This document shows, piece by piece, positions 24,057-36,024 of a stretch of 42,028 bases of DNA. The DNA is from Apostichopus californicus (lineage: Eukaryota; Echinodermata; Holothuroidea; Aspidochirotida; Stichopodidae). The DNA is taken from NCBI GenBank assembly GCA_020650975.1, contig JAIPMN010007617.1, forward strand, positions 1 through 42,028, written 5' to 3'. The position numbers and the translations under genes were made by a program. Under the pieces are notes generated by a model. It was not told the origin of the DNA, ran no database searches, and saw only the letters and a list, made by a program, of their open reading frames with translations. Within the stretch, counting starts at the first letter, position 1. The number at the start of each line of letters is the position of its first letter.

Positions 24057-27000
24057 CTGAGTTGTGAAACAGAATTTTAAGAGAATTTTCATACTTATTT
24101 GAAAAGAGATTCCAACTGTTGCTTTCAGAAATTATGACTTGTATTTAATATTCTGTACATAGATGTTGTGGCAGTTGGCCCGAGTTTCTTTGTGATGAAA
24201 GTTTTGACAGTGAACATCCCTGGGATTCGAACTGGTTTGCTTGATAATCCCCTTCGGCAGCTTGACGAGCCTACCGTGGCGGATGTTGTTGCCTTGGGAA
24301 GTGGGTAAGGAGGTACCCCGAACACTTTAATTAAGATGCCAAGTTGAACAATATTTGTTTTTTGTCTTTCGAATATTATACTCACTGTCAGCCTGCACCC
24401 CCCCCCCCCCTCCCCATCTAGTCTTCAGACCTATATTTAGTCATCATAAATATATCTATTTGTGAAACCACGCCGTTTATCATTTGGGTCGTGATTATTA
24501 TTCATTGCTAACATAATCTCCTTGAGTAGCATACTCATTCAACAGCTGTATTATAGTCTATGCCTATGTACCTACGTTTAATACTTGTAGTATCAAAGAA
24601 ATGGATAGAAACATTAAATGCGTTACCTTCATTGCATATACAATGTCAATGAGTTGTTGGATAGACCTCTGTATTAGCCTGGAATCTTCATGTGCTATAT
24701 GCACAGTTCTTGAACAGAGGTCCTGAATCATACCTTTAATGTGTTCTACCGATCCATTACGCTCCAAAATACACAAAGTAGCATATTTATCACCACCATC
24801 AGTAGCTTTGATGTATTCTATCAGTTGCTTGGCGACCTGCGGGTCTAGTCCGCATGCAAACCGATAAACGTAATGAAAGTTAGATAAGTCTAGATCTTCT
24901 AGGAACTCAAATTTCTCCTCTGCAAGGGTGTCGTCATCGTTATCACTGTGACCATTTCCAGATTTAATGACATCTGTCAGATTAATAGCTGCGTACCATT
25001 CACAGAATAGGCTGTGGTAAAACCTAATCTTACGTATTGTTTGTATGTGATCAGCCGCAGCAGTCCCTGGTAAATCCACTGTTTCAGTTAGTTCAGTTTC
25101 TCTCAATATACCGACGAGGAGGTAATACTCAACAAAATCCTCGCCGAGTCGGTTTTCTAACTCCTCCCTTCGCCATTCTGTTCTCCTTTTATCTTTGCAT
25201 AAACTCTCAAAAGCGATCTTGTTGAGTTCATCGTGGTCTTTCTCGAACCTGGTGTCGTGATCAGCAGGATTGTCTGGTAGTTTCATCGTATAATGTCTAT
25301 GAAAGCAAGAAACTACGTAACGGAAAAAAGTAGTAACGGAAGTGCATTCCTTAAGGCTTTTATTCACCTGACTCAGATGGGCGTACAGTACGAAGAAAAG
25401 TGGAAACTGACACAGATCGGCTAGGACTGGGTTATCCAGAAGAAATTCTTTCACGGTCTTTGCTGCGGTATCATCTTCCATTGTCACGGCTTTCTTTAAG
25501 TATTTGTCCTGGGCCTCCGCATTGAACCCAGTCAATCGGATGCGCTTTGTACGAGGTGCCAAATGCTTTGGAAGGAAGCCACTTCGAGTGGTAAGAATAA
25601 CTTGAAACTGGGGAAACATTTGCTTTTGTAAAATTGCTGAAAAGTCTGATTGTGAGTTGTTGTGGTCCGCATATTCATCAAACCCATCAAGTATAATGAG
25701 TACAGAGGCAGCGCCATCGAGAATATCTTTAATATCATTTGCCTCGAAATGAGAGTCTCTTGGTAAGATAAAACGCTTGATGGCTTCGTAGATGGACGAG
25801 ACGCCTTTTAGCTGAATCAGCTTTATGAAGATCAGTATTTCTACGTTCCCAATTAAAGAACCACTGTTGCAAACACACCATTCATAGGTCATTTGCAGTA
25901 CAAGCGTTGTCTTACCAGTTCCCGGTTCGGCCTCGATGATGCACCGATTTGACTTTGACATTTGACCGTTGAGAATCTCGTAGTAGGATTTGACATGTTG
26001 CCACTTTCTTCCCTCTTTATTACTAAGGGGGTTACTGCGCAAACATTCAACACCTCCCTCGACAAATAAGTCATTGACGTTATAGTTATTTTCCTTTTGG
26101 TAAGGTACCGGCTGTACAGAACTATAAAGGAGCTCATAGGATTGCTGCAGTTCCAATATAAATTGACGTGTACGTTCTGCAAAAGAGAATTAAAAGTAAG
26201 GATCATTCTCAAAATTCGATTCACTAAAATTAAAGCAACTAAATCATTAATGTAGAAATTAGCTTTCTTCTGATAGAGGTATGTAACGTTTATTTCGGTG
26301 AATACATCATATCGCGATCGTCGCCATTGAAGTAGCCAAATTACTTTTGTTGATTGGAAAAGATATACTCTACCTTTTTTTGAATGGTTTGGAAGCATTT
26401 TCAGTTCCTGCAACAACAAAAAGTAAAAGGATTTGTTTACCTTACCGACCAATCTTTGCAAATGGAATGCCACATATTTACGAATACTCCGGTACTTTGT
26501 ATTGGAAATACATGCAACCATATTTGGTAAAGCAAGCTTTTCCCACAGAAGTTATGGTATTCTATCAAAAAAGGAAACCTAATAGTTACCTCGTCATTCA
26601 TAGGTTTTGGAGTAGTTCCCGACTCTGAAAGAAAGCACAACAATTATTCATACACTTTTGATAGCACAAAATCATAAAAATGACTATGTCGAATTGTAGA
26701 ATAACCAGCTTACCTAAATAAATATTTATTCCAATTTTTCGTAATGGGTAACGTGTTTGCTCGACGTCATTATTTAATAAGAACCTCCAAAGTACAGCGA
26801 TGGATATCAACTTGTCGGCCCTACCCAAATCATCCAATCCACCCATTCTATGAAAAATACGCAAGCCCCCCCCCCCCCCCTCTACACCCTCTCCCGCCAA
26901 CCCCATTTGGAACTGTTGCAACAACACAAGGAACACAATATCTCGCTCAGCATGCAGTTTATTATGTCCAATGTATAATATTTCCTGGCTGATTTCTTGC

Positions 27001-30000
27001 AGAGCATTTGAATGTATTTGTGCGATGTCCAATACGTTGCTTACCACTTTCATCCATGTCTATGATTAAACATTGTTCAGGATACTACCGTTTGGCATAT
27101 AGAGGTTTTCTTGAAACTTGACAGTGATAAGAATAACTTACTTTTACACAGAATGATTAAAACTGAAATGATGACGATGATTGATAGAACCACACCAGCA
27201 CCAATTGGACCATACACAGTTGGAGACAAACCTGTCTCATTGGGGGGTGTCTCCTGAGTAGTGTTTGAACCTGCACAAATAGGAAAATAAACAAACGTAG
27301 AACTATACTCCAGAAAAACATATGTTATCTAGAGATCACTGCACGCAGAAAATGTACCTTTTTTACAAACATTGTATTTTGCTTCTGAAGAAAGTTTTTA
27401 ATATGTAATACAATGAATAGCTATTTTATACACCAAGGATACAATTGAATTAAGGTAATTTTGAAATTTTCACCCAAGATAAAACGTGGGCAACAAGTTG
27501 GCCCATCTCTCAATACCATGCACCTATACATGAATGGGTTAAAGAACCTAATAGAGTGGTGACAGAGTCGATAAGGCAACATCACCAGCATAACTATATT
27601 CTCTGTCGTCTTTCCCATGCGTCAGAAAGGTTGTCATCCCACAATCTTATCGTATTATGTGAACAAAAAACTAGTATAGAACATTTATCGATGACTAACA
27701 TTATGAACTAAAAATGTATATTCCTAAATATAAGTACAGATGTTCTGAGGTCAACTTACCAAATGGGAGAAGCAATTCGACCTTGGTAGATAACTGGAAT
27801 AGCTTGACATTTTCTCCTACAGCATTGCATTCCACTGTTATTCGTTTATCTCTTCCAGGGCTGGTTTCATAATCGGTCGTGAGTTCGATGTCTGACGTGT
27901 CACCATTAATCTTAGCCGTAGAACGTTGATTGCTGAATAAAATCAGTTCTTTCTCCTCATCCCGGAATGCCCGCCATTGTAGTTGAATCTGTGGCCGTAT
28001 TCCTTTCACAGAGCAGGTTAAACTGCCTTTGATACCGCTCGTCAAAACACAATATTTTACATGGTCACAACCATCAATGATTGGATAAGGTGGCACAGGA
28101 TTTACTGTCGATAAAGTAAGAGAATATGAAAGTATTACTTATTTTCTTGTTGGTACTGCTATGAATAAAAATGTACAGTTTCATATACGGTCAATGTCAT
28201 GTTGTTTCACAAAGCAAACTCATAGTTAAGACATATTTAAATATATCGATTTTTACATAGAAATTACAAAAGAAAATGATACAAGATCGCTAAGACATGA
28301 AGCCTTTTTACAACATTTAACACTTTCATACCGTATACAGCAACTTTGTATGACTTCACCGCCTCTTTGTTGTCGTCGATGAAAGTACATCTATAGGTCC
28401 CCTCGTGATGGATATCAACTTTCGATACTACCAGGGCGCCCTCTTCATTCAAAGAAAGGCTATCGTCGTAGATTTTGGAAAAGTTATTCAAACCATGAAT
28501 GACTGCAAGAGTTTCGAGGGAGCCGTCAATATGTTTCTTTTCCCACACGAGGACGCGAAAGTTTGTAAAGGAACAGTTAAGGGTCAGTTTTGAGTGTTGT
28601 TCATATGATACGAAGACTACTTCGTCTAATATTTCTTCGTCTTTTCTATGAATCAGAATTATAGACTCATTTTTCTCCAAGAGATGCAAAGCGTCTTCAG
28701 CTTTACATACCAAGGTTATTAATTGTGAATGTTCGAATTCACTTGTAACAGTCACTGAAGTGGTTTGGGTTAATGTGCTCTTTTCAACTGAAGTTCGAAA
28801 GGAAACATTTCTGTGGCCTTCTTGTGTCCACCTCATCCATGTTAATGGTATTCCTGGTCTGGCTTGCACCACTTCACATATGAATTCTCTTTCGAGAGTC
28901 CACTGTACGTAGCAGATCTCGGAACCACAAGAACACTGATCGATTACTGGGCAAGGTGTTTGTGGTTTAACTGCAACACACAATTAAGAAAAAATGTACG
29001 ATGTGAATTAATTATTATCTAAAATACAGTCAGTTGATGATTCGAATATGTGAAGTGCAACTAATATAGCATATGCCTCATGAAGGTACTTTTTCTGTTT
29101 ATAAATTTTCTCAAAAGATGTATCGTTATTCAGAGAAGCAAAACAGCAGCTACATCCCACTCATCGCACTTATCAAAAAGACATTCGGTTTCAGTTCAAC
29201 TTTATAAGGATCAAGAAATTATTCCCTATGATCTTCTGTTGTTGTTTAATAAACATGAACTTTCAGTAGCACAGCATCGATAAAGAAGGAGTGCGTAGAA
29301 TGTTATCAGATCTTTTTTTTCAAGTCCCACGTACATCTAAACCGGTAAAAAAAAACACTCATCACCACTTACCAAAGGTATAGACATCAACAGCGTAAAT
29401 TCTCGGGGAGTCTTCGTTGTCTGTAAACTTGGTTACGGTAAAGGTAGTCTCGTGGTTAAGTGTCACGTTGTTTATCAGCAACGATCCATCGAACTGAATG
29501 TCGAATTCTCCCGACAAATACCCGGAACCACTTTTGATAGATCCTCCTTGATCGTAGTTTACTGTGGGATCATCGTCTATAATATTAAGTGTGTTATACC
29601 AATGAACACTCGAAAAGCCATCAGGAAAGTGACAAAGAATAATCCCAGATTTCCCTATTTCCAGGTACTGAGGAGATCTGCACGTTTCGTTGGTTCCAAG
29701 TCCTAAAACGAGATGAAGTCACATGTTAATTCAAACTTACAACCTTCTTTTCTTCAATTACTATACCCCCCATTGCCCTTTGATATATTCTACTGCAAAC
29801 AAAAGTTAGAGACAACTTTCGTCCTTCTGTTCTTAGTTCCACATGCTCACTGTGCGTTATTCTTATATTCTATGAACTTATCCAATGTACTTACAGTGGC
29901 TCTATGAGAAACTGGTGATACTAATTCTCTACATACACAAACAACCGAGAGTGACTGTTACTGTTAGAGAGATCATCGACATACACACGGTTAGTAATTT

Positions 30001-30097
30001 GTAAATTCGGATGGAAAATTAATTAGCTTCACTCACCAACTAAAATGCTTGATATGTAGATAATCACAATGAGTTTCCTTGGGTATCCGACGGCCAT
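22475..30097 (-). CDS. Ig(4)-TM-NACHT-LRR-like receptor (gene C)
   Basis: Exons (minus): 30097-30037, 29702-29373, 28970-28332, 28104-27760, 27270-27142, 26624-26590, 26407-26374, 26176-24627, 24056-23842, 23296-23220, 22757-22699, 22567-22475. All junction phases match, giving about 1,188 residues. Layout: signal peptide 1-20; V-type Ig 21-130; two Ig domains in one exon 131-343; fourth Ig 344-458; transmembrane helix about 480-500; polar linker; NACHT ATPase from about 600 to 920; LRR-like C-terminus. Walker A is EPGTGKTT (K613), Walker B is LIILDGFDE (D688, D691, E692), and the sensor-like ILTTRSG follows. NACHT proteins are known as ATP-driven oligomerising switches; here the switch is predicted to sit below the membrane under an Ig ectodomain. 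The start ATG lies in AACCATGG. No death-fold or other effector domain is seen. The acceptor of the 24056 exon and the 3' end (22475 versus an exon near 21.7 kb) are uncertain. Confidence 0.85.
24156..24275 (-). mobile_element. tRNA-derived SINE-like fragment
   Basis: In the intron after the NACHT exon, the minus strand contains AGTTCGAATCCCAG (about 24220-24233), which matches the pol III B box / T-arm, preceded by TAGGCTCGTCAAG (about 24261-24273), an A-box-like word at tRNA-like spacing. A unique-looking 3' body follows (CACAAAGAAACTCGGGCCAA). There is no good cloverleaf, so this is not a functional tRNA. Family unknown. Confidence 0.45.
24627..26176 (-). other. Gene C NACHT exon (1,550 nt)
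   Basis: One large exon encodes residues 525-1041. In order: a pre-NACHT stretch with LYSSV and PYQKENNYNVNDLF; Walker A (CIIEAEPGTGKTT, K613); Walker B (VLIILDGFDEY, D688 and the acidic D691-E692 extension usual in NLRs); ILTTRSG at 717-724; LTGF near 739; NPVLADLCQFPLFF near 773; and RFYHSLFCEWYAA near 909, typical of the winged-helix part. Length and motif order are those of a complete, NLRC4-like NACHT ATPase. A single uninterrupted exon is also the usual NLR arrangement. Confidence 0.92.
26374..26624 (-). other. Gene C juxtamembrane mini-exons (35 and 34 nt)
   Basis: 26624-26590 (acceptor TTTCTTTCAG, donor GTAACT, phase 1 to 0) and 26407-26374 (acceptor TTGTTGCAG, donor GTAGAG, phase 0 to 1) encode a short polar, Pro- and Lys-rich linker (SGTTPKPMNDE, ELKMLPNHSKK) between the membrane and the NACHT exon. 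The two can be skipped together without breaking frame. The arrangement mirrors the micro-exons at the same place in gene B. Confidence 0.7.
26866..26880. repeat. C15 homopolymer in gene C intron
   Basis: A run of C followed by C-rich sequence between the transmembrane exon and the first linker exon. Similar runs lie at 22209-22224, 24398-24410, 38034-38048, 38484-38494 and 39045-39058, and a G run at 20741-20754. They stand out in AT-rich DNA and often sit next to repeat-like sequence. Confidence 0.8.
27142..27270 (-). other. Gene C transmembrane exon
   Basis: A 129-nt phase 1-1 exon. A Thr/Pro-rich stalk (SNTTQETPPNETG, two sequons) leads into GAGVVLSIIVIISVLIILCK, an unambiguous hydrophobic helix with a basic end. 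The acceptor GTGCAG and donor GTAAGT are both strong. It places the NACHT domain in the cytosol. Confidence 0.9.
27760..28970 (-). other. Gene C Ig domains 2-4
   Basis: Exon 28970-28332 (639 nt) holds two Ig domains without an intron. The first is C2-like (REFICEV, IPLTWMRW, ITLVCKAED) and has an extra Cys cluster at its start (CPVIDQCSCGSEICY). The second is V-like (LTLNCSF, VLVWEK, HHEGTYRCTF). Exon 28104-27760 (345 nt) is again C2-like (GSLTCSV, IQLQWRA, ITVECNA), with a similar leading motif (YPIIDGC....YC). The order V, C2-like, V-like, C2-like, with the two C2-like domains sharing PxIDxC and extra Cys residues, suggests duplication of a two-domain block followed by loss of one intron. 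Confidence 0.8.
29373..30097 (-). other. Gene C signal-peptide exon and first V-type Ig domain
   Basis: Exon 30097-30037 encodes the signal peptide MAVGYPRKLIVIIYISSILV and ends GTTG|GTGAGT in phase 1. Exon 29702-29373 is a V-type Ig domain with HFPDGFSSVHWYN and GEFDIQFDGSLLINNV. It matches the two V domains of gene A in every landmark, including the Cys pair 16 residues apart (ETC...ILC) and the absence of a Cys on strand F. The separate signal exon also matches gene A, whereas gene B and the plus-strand exon at 36025 fuse signal and Ig in one exon. Confidence 0.85.
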
Positions 30098-33000
30098 GGT
30101 TCCCTCTTCTATAAACTGGTGAATTGCTACAATTGATGACAAGAAGTATCGATGTTCTGTGTTAATAGTATGTATAGACGTAAATCGAGGTGGTATGCGA
30201 GCTAGAACAAATATCTATGGATTCATACAGTACTCATGCAACACTCGATCCAAATTCGAAAGAAAGAGACCAAATAACGTTACCATAATAATAATAATAA
30301 TAACCGTACCTACAAACAAGAGTCAACAACCTCAAGTCATTCAATGGTTGATACCCTGCCTCGATCTGAGTATTCTGGTTATATTATAATTTCGTAGATA
30401 AATCCAACTGTTTATTCTGTATTTCAACCTTCGAACTATTTTATTACTGTGTACACATTGATCTCTAGATTGGTTATGTCAACTTTCAATTTGGGAATGA
30501 TAACCCCGCCACTCTGATAACGATTCAGTAACGGTTGTGGAAACGCTGCTTTTAACCTGTCGATCAGATCTTTACAACGCCATTTTTATTAATAGTCATA
30601 GCTTTAATAAAAAAGCTATGCTAGACTTCCTAGCAAGATATTGCACCGTGGTACATAGTTAAATTTTTGAGTTTATTTGTATATATTCTTAATAATATGA
30701 ACTAAAGATCGGCTCGTTCAGCTTACTTGTTTGTCAGTGACTATACTCATTCACTGCTGTATTTTTCTCAGTCTCGCTCGCGTTATCTTCCTGTTGTAAG
30801 ATTGTCTAACTGCATCTTCATGGTATATGCAGCTCACTATATTACTTGTAATGAAATATGTATAGAGCTTTTCCACAACTTTATAAGATCGGGGAGATCT
30901 TAGAATTTTGGTTGGTCTTAGTATAGTATAAGTATAGTATAAATTTAGTATAACTTATAGAACTATTAGTGGATTGAACAATAATAGTTTTCAACCGTGG
31001 GTGTCTGCTGAGACATAACCAAGCATATTGTGTTACGACTGGTGTTCGTAACTTGATGACTAACAAATAATGTGTTCGGAAGCTTATAGTGAAGCATATT
31101 TAGTACAAGATTATGACATTGTTTCTACCATATGATGAAAGTTGAGATAAGTTAAGATCGATCAATGAAGATTATGAAGAAAGTAAAGAAAAGAACTGAA
31201 AGTTGCGTATACAAAATACGTTTTATTCACTATTTTCTATATCACGAGATCGCAGCTAAACTAAGACCTTTGAAGACAGTATAGACGCTCGACACTTGAA
31301 ATCGATAAAGGAAGATGAGGTCGGCCACATCCCTGCATTCAAAGTTATCAATGACTAAATGACAAATATATGGAACACATGCAACTCTGTTCTTGCTGAA
31401 TTCTGTGAAAACAAACTGATTCAACCAATATCGATACAGTACTTGGAGGTGACATTTTTTCTTAACGTTTTGCATAAATATGCTAAAATTTCATACCTCA
31501 TACTTTCACTACTCAGGGTAAACAGAGCCATCTAGAGCTAACCCAACACAGCTCTAAATATCAACAATATCAATAATCGAGTTTGTGACATTCCATTTGT
31601 TTCTTGTATTAATGTTCAGTCCTGTCAAATTAGATACCGTAACTTTCCCACTGAATATTTAGTGTTTAACTATTTTAACATACGAGTGGTCTTTTTATAC
31701 ATGAACATGATTTGACAGAATGCGATCAAATGCTTTTAAAAGATATATGCAGATATATTATGCAAAGGCCTTATAGTCGTTTACAGAAACTCAGTGATAC
31801 TCATCAGATTGAGGCATAATGAAAAAGATTAACGTCCCTCCATGAAATAACTTTCCATCGCTTTGGTTTCTATCACCTTTATTGAGATAAGGTTTCCCTT
31901 TTGATTTAAGCTAAGCGCTTGAAGTTGAAGGGCAGAATTGAAGAATTATACTATAAAAGTTATTTAATTTACGACGAGACTTTAGTAGTTCATTTTAGTA
32001 TATTACAAATAACATAATACAGAAGAGAATTTAAGTTCTTTTGTGTATTTTAATTTTCCAAAAAAGGTATCCTAGCAAGGATAAATCTGGGACAATATGC
32101 AGATAGCTAAGCTGCCATCTTAGAAGTGCATGAAAGATGGTTATGGTTAACTTAAGTGATTAAGCACATACAACTAGGCTGATATAAATTTATATCTTTG
32201 GAAACATTTTGGAATGAAGGTTTGCTTTGTTCACGTATTTTAATATTTAGTCAACGAACAAACGTGCAACAAAACGTGATGGCAACCTCATTGTCGATTT
32301 ACGATTTAGAGGTTTGAAAACACAGAATTAAAAAAGGCATTTAGCAACAAGCAAAACTAATCATTAATCGATAAAATCATCCAACAGAACTTAATTAACT
32401 TACTTGATCTATCGATGAAACTTGCATTTCTCTTTACACGACAGTTGTACTAACGCCCTTCATTCACTACCTAATAGTATAGCCTACAACGTGTACAAGA
32501 GTAGAGAACGCTTACAGCTTTGTCACACAGAACGAACGTGGTGTAGGCCTACTTATCACGCTGTACAACAGTTTATTGTGTGCAGCATGTCTCGATGGAT
32601 ATATCAAAGTCCATTCTTTGTTTACTTAATATTGATATTGGAACCATCGCAAGATAGGCGTAATATAGACTTGCCGTTGGTACGCAAGACGAACTAGATT
32701 TTCATACCTAGTCTACACTAGAGAAAAAGTACAGCCGTTTGCAGGTATAAGGTCTTGTTTACTTGCCCAGTTTTAATCGACGTCAACAATGCGAACATTT
32801 CAAATAAAACTGCCTTTTGAGAACGACATCTTATGTGTGTAGTTTTTTTAAATATATTGCAATTGTCTGTTTAGTTTGTTAATAACTAGATTTTCAAGTT
32901 TATAATGTGGTTACAAGATTTAAGATCTGGGTACAATTGACTTAAAACTTGCATAAGTTGCGCATATCGTACCTGACTTTGATAGATTACTGCGCGCTAG

Positions 33001-36000
33001 CAATATTAATAATGTAGTAATATCATTCTAATGGAGATATTCGCATGCATTTTGTAGTTGTCTGCTGTATTTGAAAGATAAGTGAATTAAACCATCTCGT
33101 ATTATTTATCTCGAACTGACACTTCATGTCTCTCAGTCTTGCTTATACGCGCCATGTGTATACAAAATAACCCTATACAGTTTCTTCCATAAAAGTATTG
33201 GGAAAATCAGTAAGCACTGTTGCTCGTTAACAGAGGCACCTACTTACGGAAATGTAGAAGGGACATTACTATGATTTCTTACCTACAATACTAAACTGTT
33301 AAAGAGGAATAAAATGTCCCTTTGTCCAGATCAAGTTACTGTTCGAATCGGTAAAAATATGAATATTGCAGTTTCCATTCTCGGTAACAATGTCCATAAC
33401 GTTATAAATATTAAATTATTATTTCACACTCTCTTCCATCTAAAAATCAATGTGATGTCCTCATACGCTTCCGTATAACATTTTCTTGCATCGTCATGTA
33501 AGTTAAGGTAACTAGTATAGACATTTCCCAACTACCCAATAACAAACTCGTGTGGTGAGGGACGATACAGCGCAAGCCTGGTCCTAGTTGTGTGGAACAT
33601 ATTTATTTGAAATGTTTGCTTATATAGCTGTCTATATTCGCTGTAAGAAGACATTTTTCCAAGTACACCTTCATTGTACAAAATATTATTTTCCCCTGTG
33701 GATACACTATTGAAAAGTTCTAAAGAATGAAACATAAAAAGACCACGTGGTCTTTTTATGTTTCATTCTTTCGAACTTTGAGCTGAAGTACTTCAGCTCA
33801 ATTACGGTGATCACGTCATCAATCTGCCATTGCCATCGAACAAACAAAGCGATTATCACGTCTGTGATGGTTGCGATTGATTGTAACCACAGCTTCTCTT
33901 TAATAGTTGAGTTGTAAGAGCCGAAAGCACCAACTCTTCCCCAAAATAAATGCGTGGCAATTCCAGAGAAACAAGTTCTTGTATGGATCATTATATGATT
34001 TTGTCCTTTTTAACTTTTTTTAAGGCATTGAAGACTCGCCCCAAACCGCGTGCGGCCATCTGAAAAAGTTAACTTTCCGTTGCTTGCAAGTGACTTTTTC
34101 TTCGTGTCGCTACAAAATGCAGACAGTACAGTAATGAAACGTGATACCTTGCTATCTTTAGCTGTACCTGAGATGTCCATCGCTGTATTGTTTGTATACA
34201 GTGCTGTGGGTATTGACCGCAGCTGTATTTACTGACCATACACTAGTGTCTAATTACCGATGGTAGCAAGCTGTGTGTGTGTATTTTCTGGGATCGATGG
34301 TGGTGTCTAACACTTCTGTTATACCTCATTCGAAACTAGATCAGATTACCGGCATTAGACGTTTCTTTTTGCGCGAGTCTTCACACCCTTTAAGTGGAGT
34401 TTGATGTATCAATCATTGCCTGTTAATTTACAAATTATGACGATAGCTCATTTATCAAACAGTAGTAAGATGAAGTTATTGACAAAGCTTTCGTCTCTTT
34501 GATCTACGTTCAAAGACACAAAAACGGTCGAACATAAAATCACTATCTATCAATAGTATCGATTACCCTGATAGTTGAGAGGAAGATGCTGTACATAACA
34601 GCACTTTTCGTTGCTATTGTTATTATATTGAGTTTCTTCGGCGAGCGTAGTACTTTTATTGAAAATAGTGCACGAGGCTTTGGTTTCGCTTTATCATAAG
34701 TTTTTCTGCTTCACTTTAATGAGAATTGTAGTTTGCTGTTTGACTTCCCGGAATTACAAGTTGAGCTATTGTATATGAATTTTCTATGGCTACCTTCACT
34801 CTCGTTAGGCATTGTAACATATATTGTGTTCGACTAAAACAATATCTACCTTACTTTAACTACACAAACAGAGTTCATTTCTCGTGGAAAATAACGAAAG
34901 TCGTGTTAGGACACAATGAAGAACCGAAAGCAGGTTTCAATTTATGCGAATTGTTTTACGAAGTTTTCTTTCAGATGGTAAAACTGACAATGGTTTCGGT
35001 ATTCGGTATAATTGAATACAATTTATAAGGAAGATTATATCACACTAATTAAATATTCTTAGACAAACTTGATTATCCAATACATTAGAGGTATGCATGG
35101 CGTTGCTCATCTCCTGTTATTAATCCTGCATCACGAAATCGAGAGTCTAAGACAAAACAAAATTAAGTTAAGAAACATTATTCTAAACAGCATATAGCGT
35201 TTGATTTCCAATTTTTCAAAGCTACCTAAAACATTACCGAACTAATCATTCCAACTGATGTAAAGTACAACTACTTAGAATACGTTTTAAATTACAGAGC
35301 GGAAGATTTACTCATTAGAGCCGTCATCCAGACACTGTTAATTACATTCGAATCACAAGTAGAAATGTTTGGACATTTCGTTTACTTTTCTCTCTTTTTG
35401 TTATAAGACCTAGCTTGTCAAAATATTTAACAACATATATCAATGAGAGTCCAGAAACTCATCAAACTTAGAACAAAACAAGAAACGACTTTAATAAGGA
35501 TCAGATGCTTCAAGGTCAATGAAATCTTCTGATTTCATAGTGTACATTATTTTCCTTTTTCTCTGGGGAGGGGTGGGGTGGAGAACGGTAATTAAAATAC
35601 ATCGCTTCAGACACACTCTCCAAGGAAAAGGGGTGGTTCATTCTTGAAAACATTCTACTGTCATATATTCGGTTAATATATGAGCAGCATTCACTTACCA
35701 TATTTGAAGACCTCTTACGACACGATTGAAAATGTCTTTGAGTACCTATACTTACAATAATACATGTCATAATTGGGATATGAATAAACATATCATGATC
35801 CTATCACTAATTGGTTGTCATGCTTATGCATATTCAAATACACTGAACACCCAATGTATGTGTATGCTACAATGCAAACGTGATACTCAACTCAGCTACA
35901 CAACTAGTGTTATGGAAGATCAATAGATGGCCAGAAATATCACATCGTTACTTTCATACTACTCAGAAACATAAAACAAAGCAAAAGGATTTGTTTTTAA

Positions 36001-36024
36001 TTAAATCGTGACAAATTGTATAAA
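30098..36024. other. Divergent intergenic region between gene C and the plus-strand Ig exon
   Basis: Genes C (minus) and D (plus) point away from this 5.9-kb interval, so it should contain both promoters. No exon with splice sites and a recognisable domain was found. It contains a short ATA run (30287-30303), a small hairpin (CATAGCTTT....AAAGCTATG, about 30597-30620) and the strong palindrome pair at 33714-33801. Several open frames of 60-95 codons show no known motif. Confidence 0.5.
33714..33801. repeat. Two abutting palindromes (66 bp and 24 bp)
   Basis: Positions 33714-33746 and 33747-33779 are inverted copies with one mismatch in 33 and no spacer. The centre is GACCACGTGGTC, including a CACGTG E-box. 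Directly adjoining, 33778-33801 is a perfect 24-bp palindrome, TTGAGCTGAAGT and its complement. Spacer-free palindromes of this length are rarely left intact by replication. They may be a fold-back element, or a hairpin-forming or protein-binding site. Confidence 0.9.

Noticed and set aside
25037-25225. Plus-strand frame opposite the NACHT exon.
   Set aside because: Shadow of the strongly supported NACHT coding strand; the same holds for the frames at 25532-25738 and 25889-26521.
26707-26762. Possible extra exon of gene C between the transmembrane and linker exons, with a strong GTAAGC donor.
   Set aside because: From the nearest usable acceptor its length (46 nt) breaks the phase between the 27142 and 26624 exons, which join correctly without it; the acceptor lacks a pyrimidine tract.
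31242-31475. A 77-codon minus-strand frame in the divergent region.
   Set aside because: Composition is plausible but no domain, signal peptide or splice partner was found.
33707-33991. A 94-codon minus-strand frame.
   Set aside because: It runs through the palindrome pair and has no recognisable feature.
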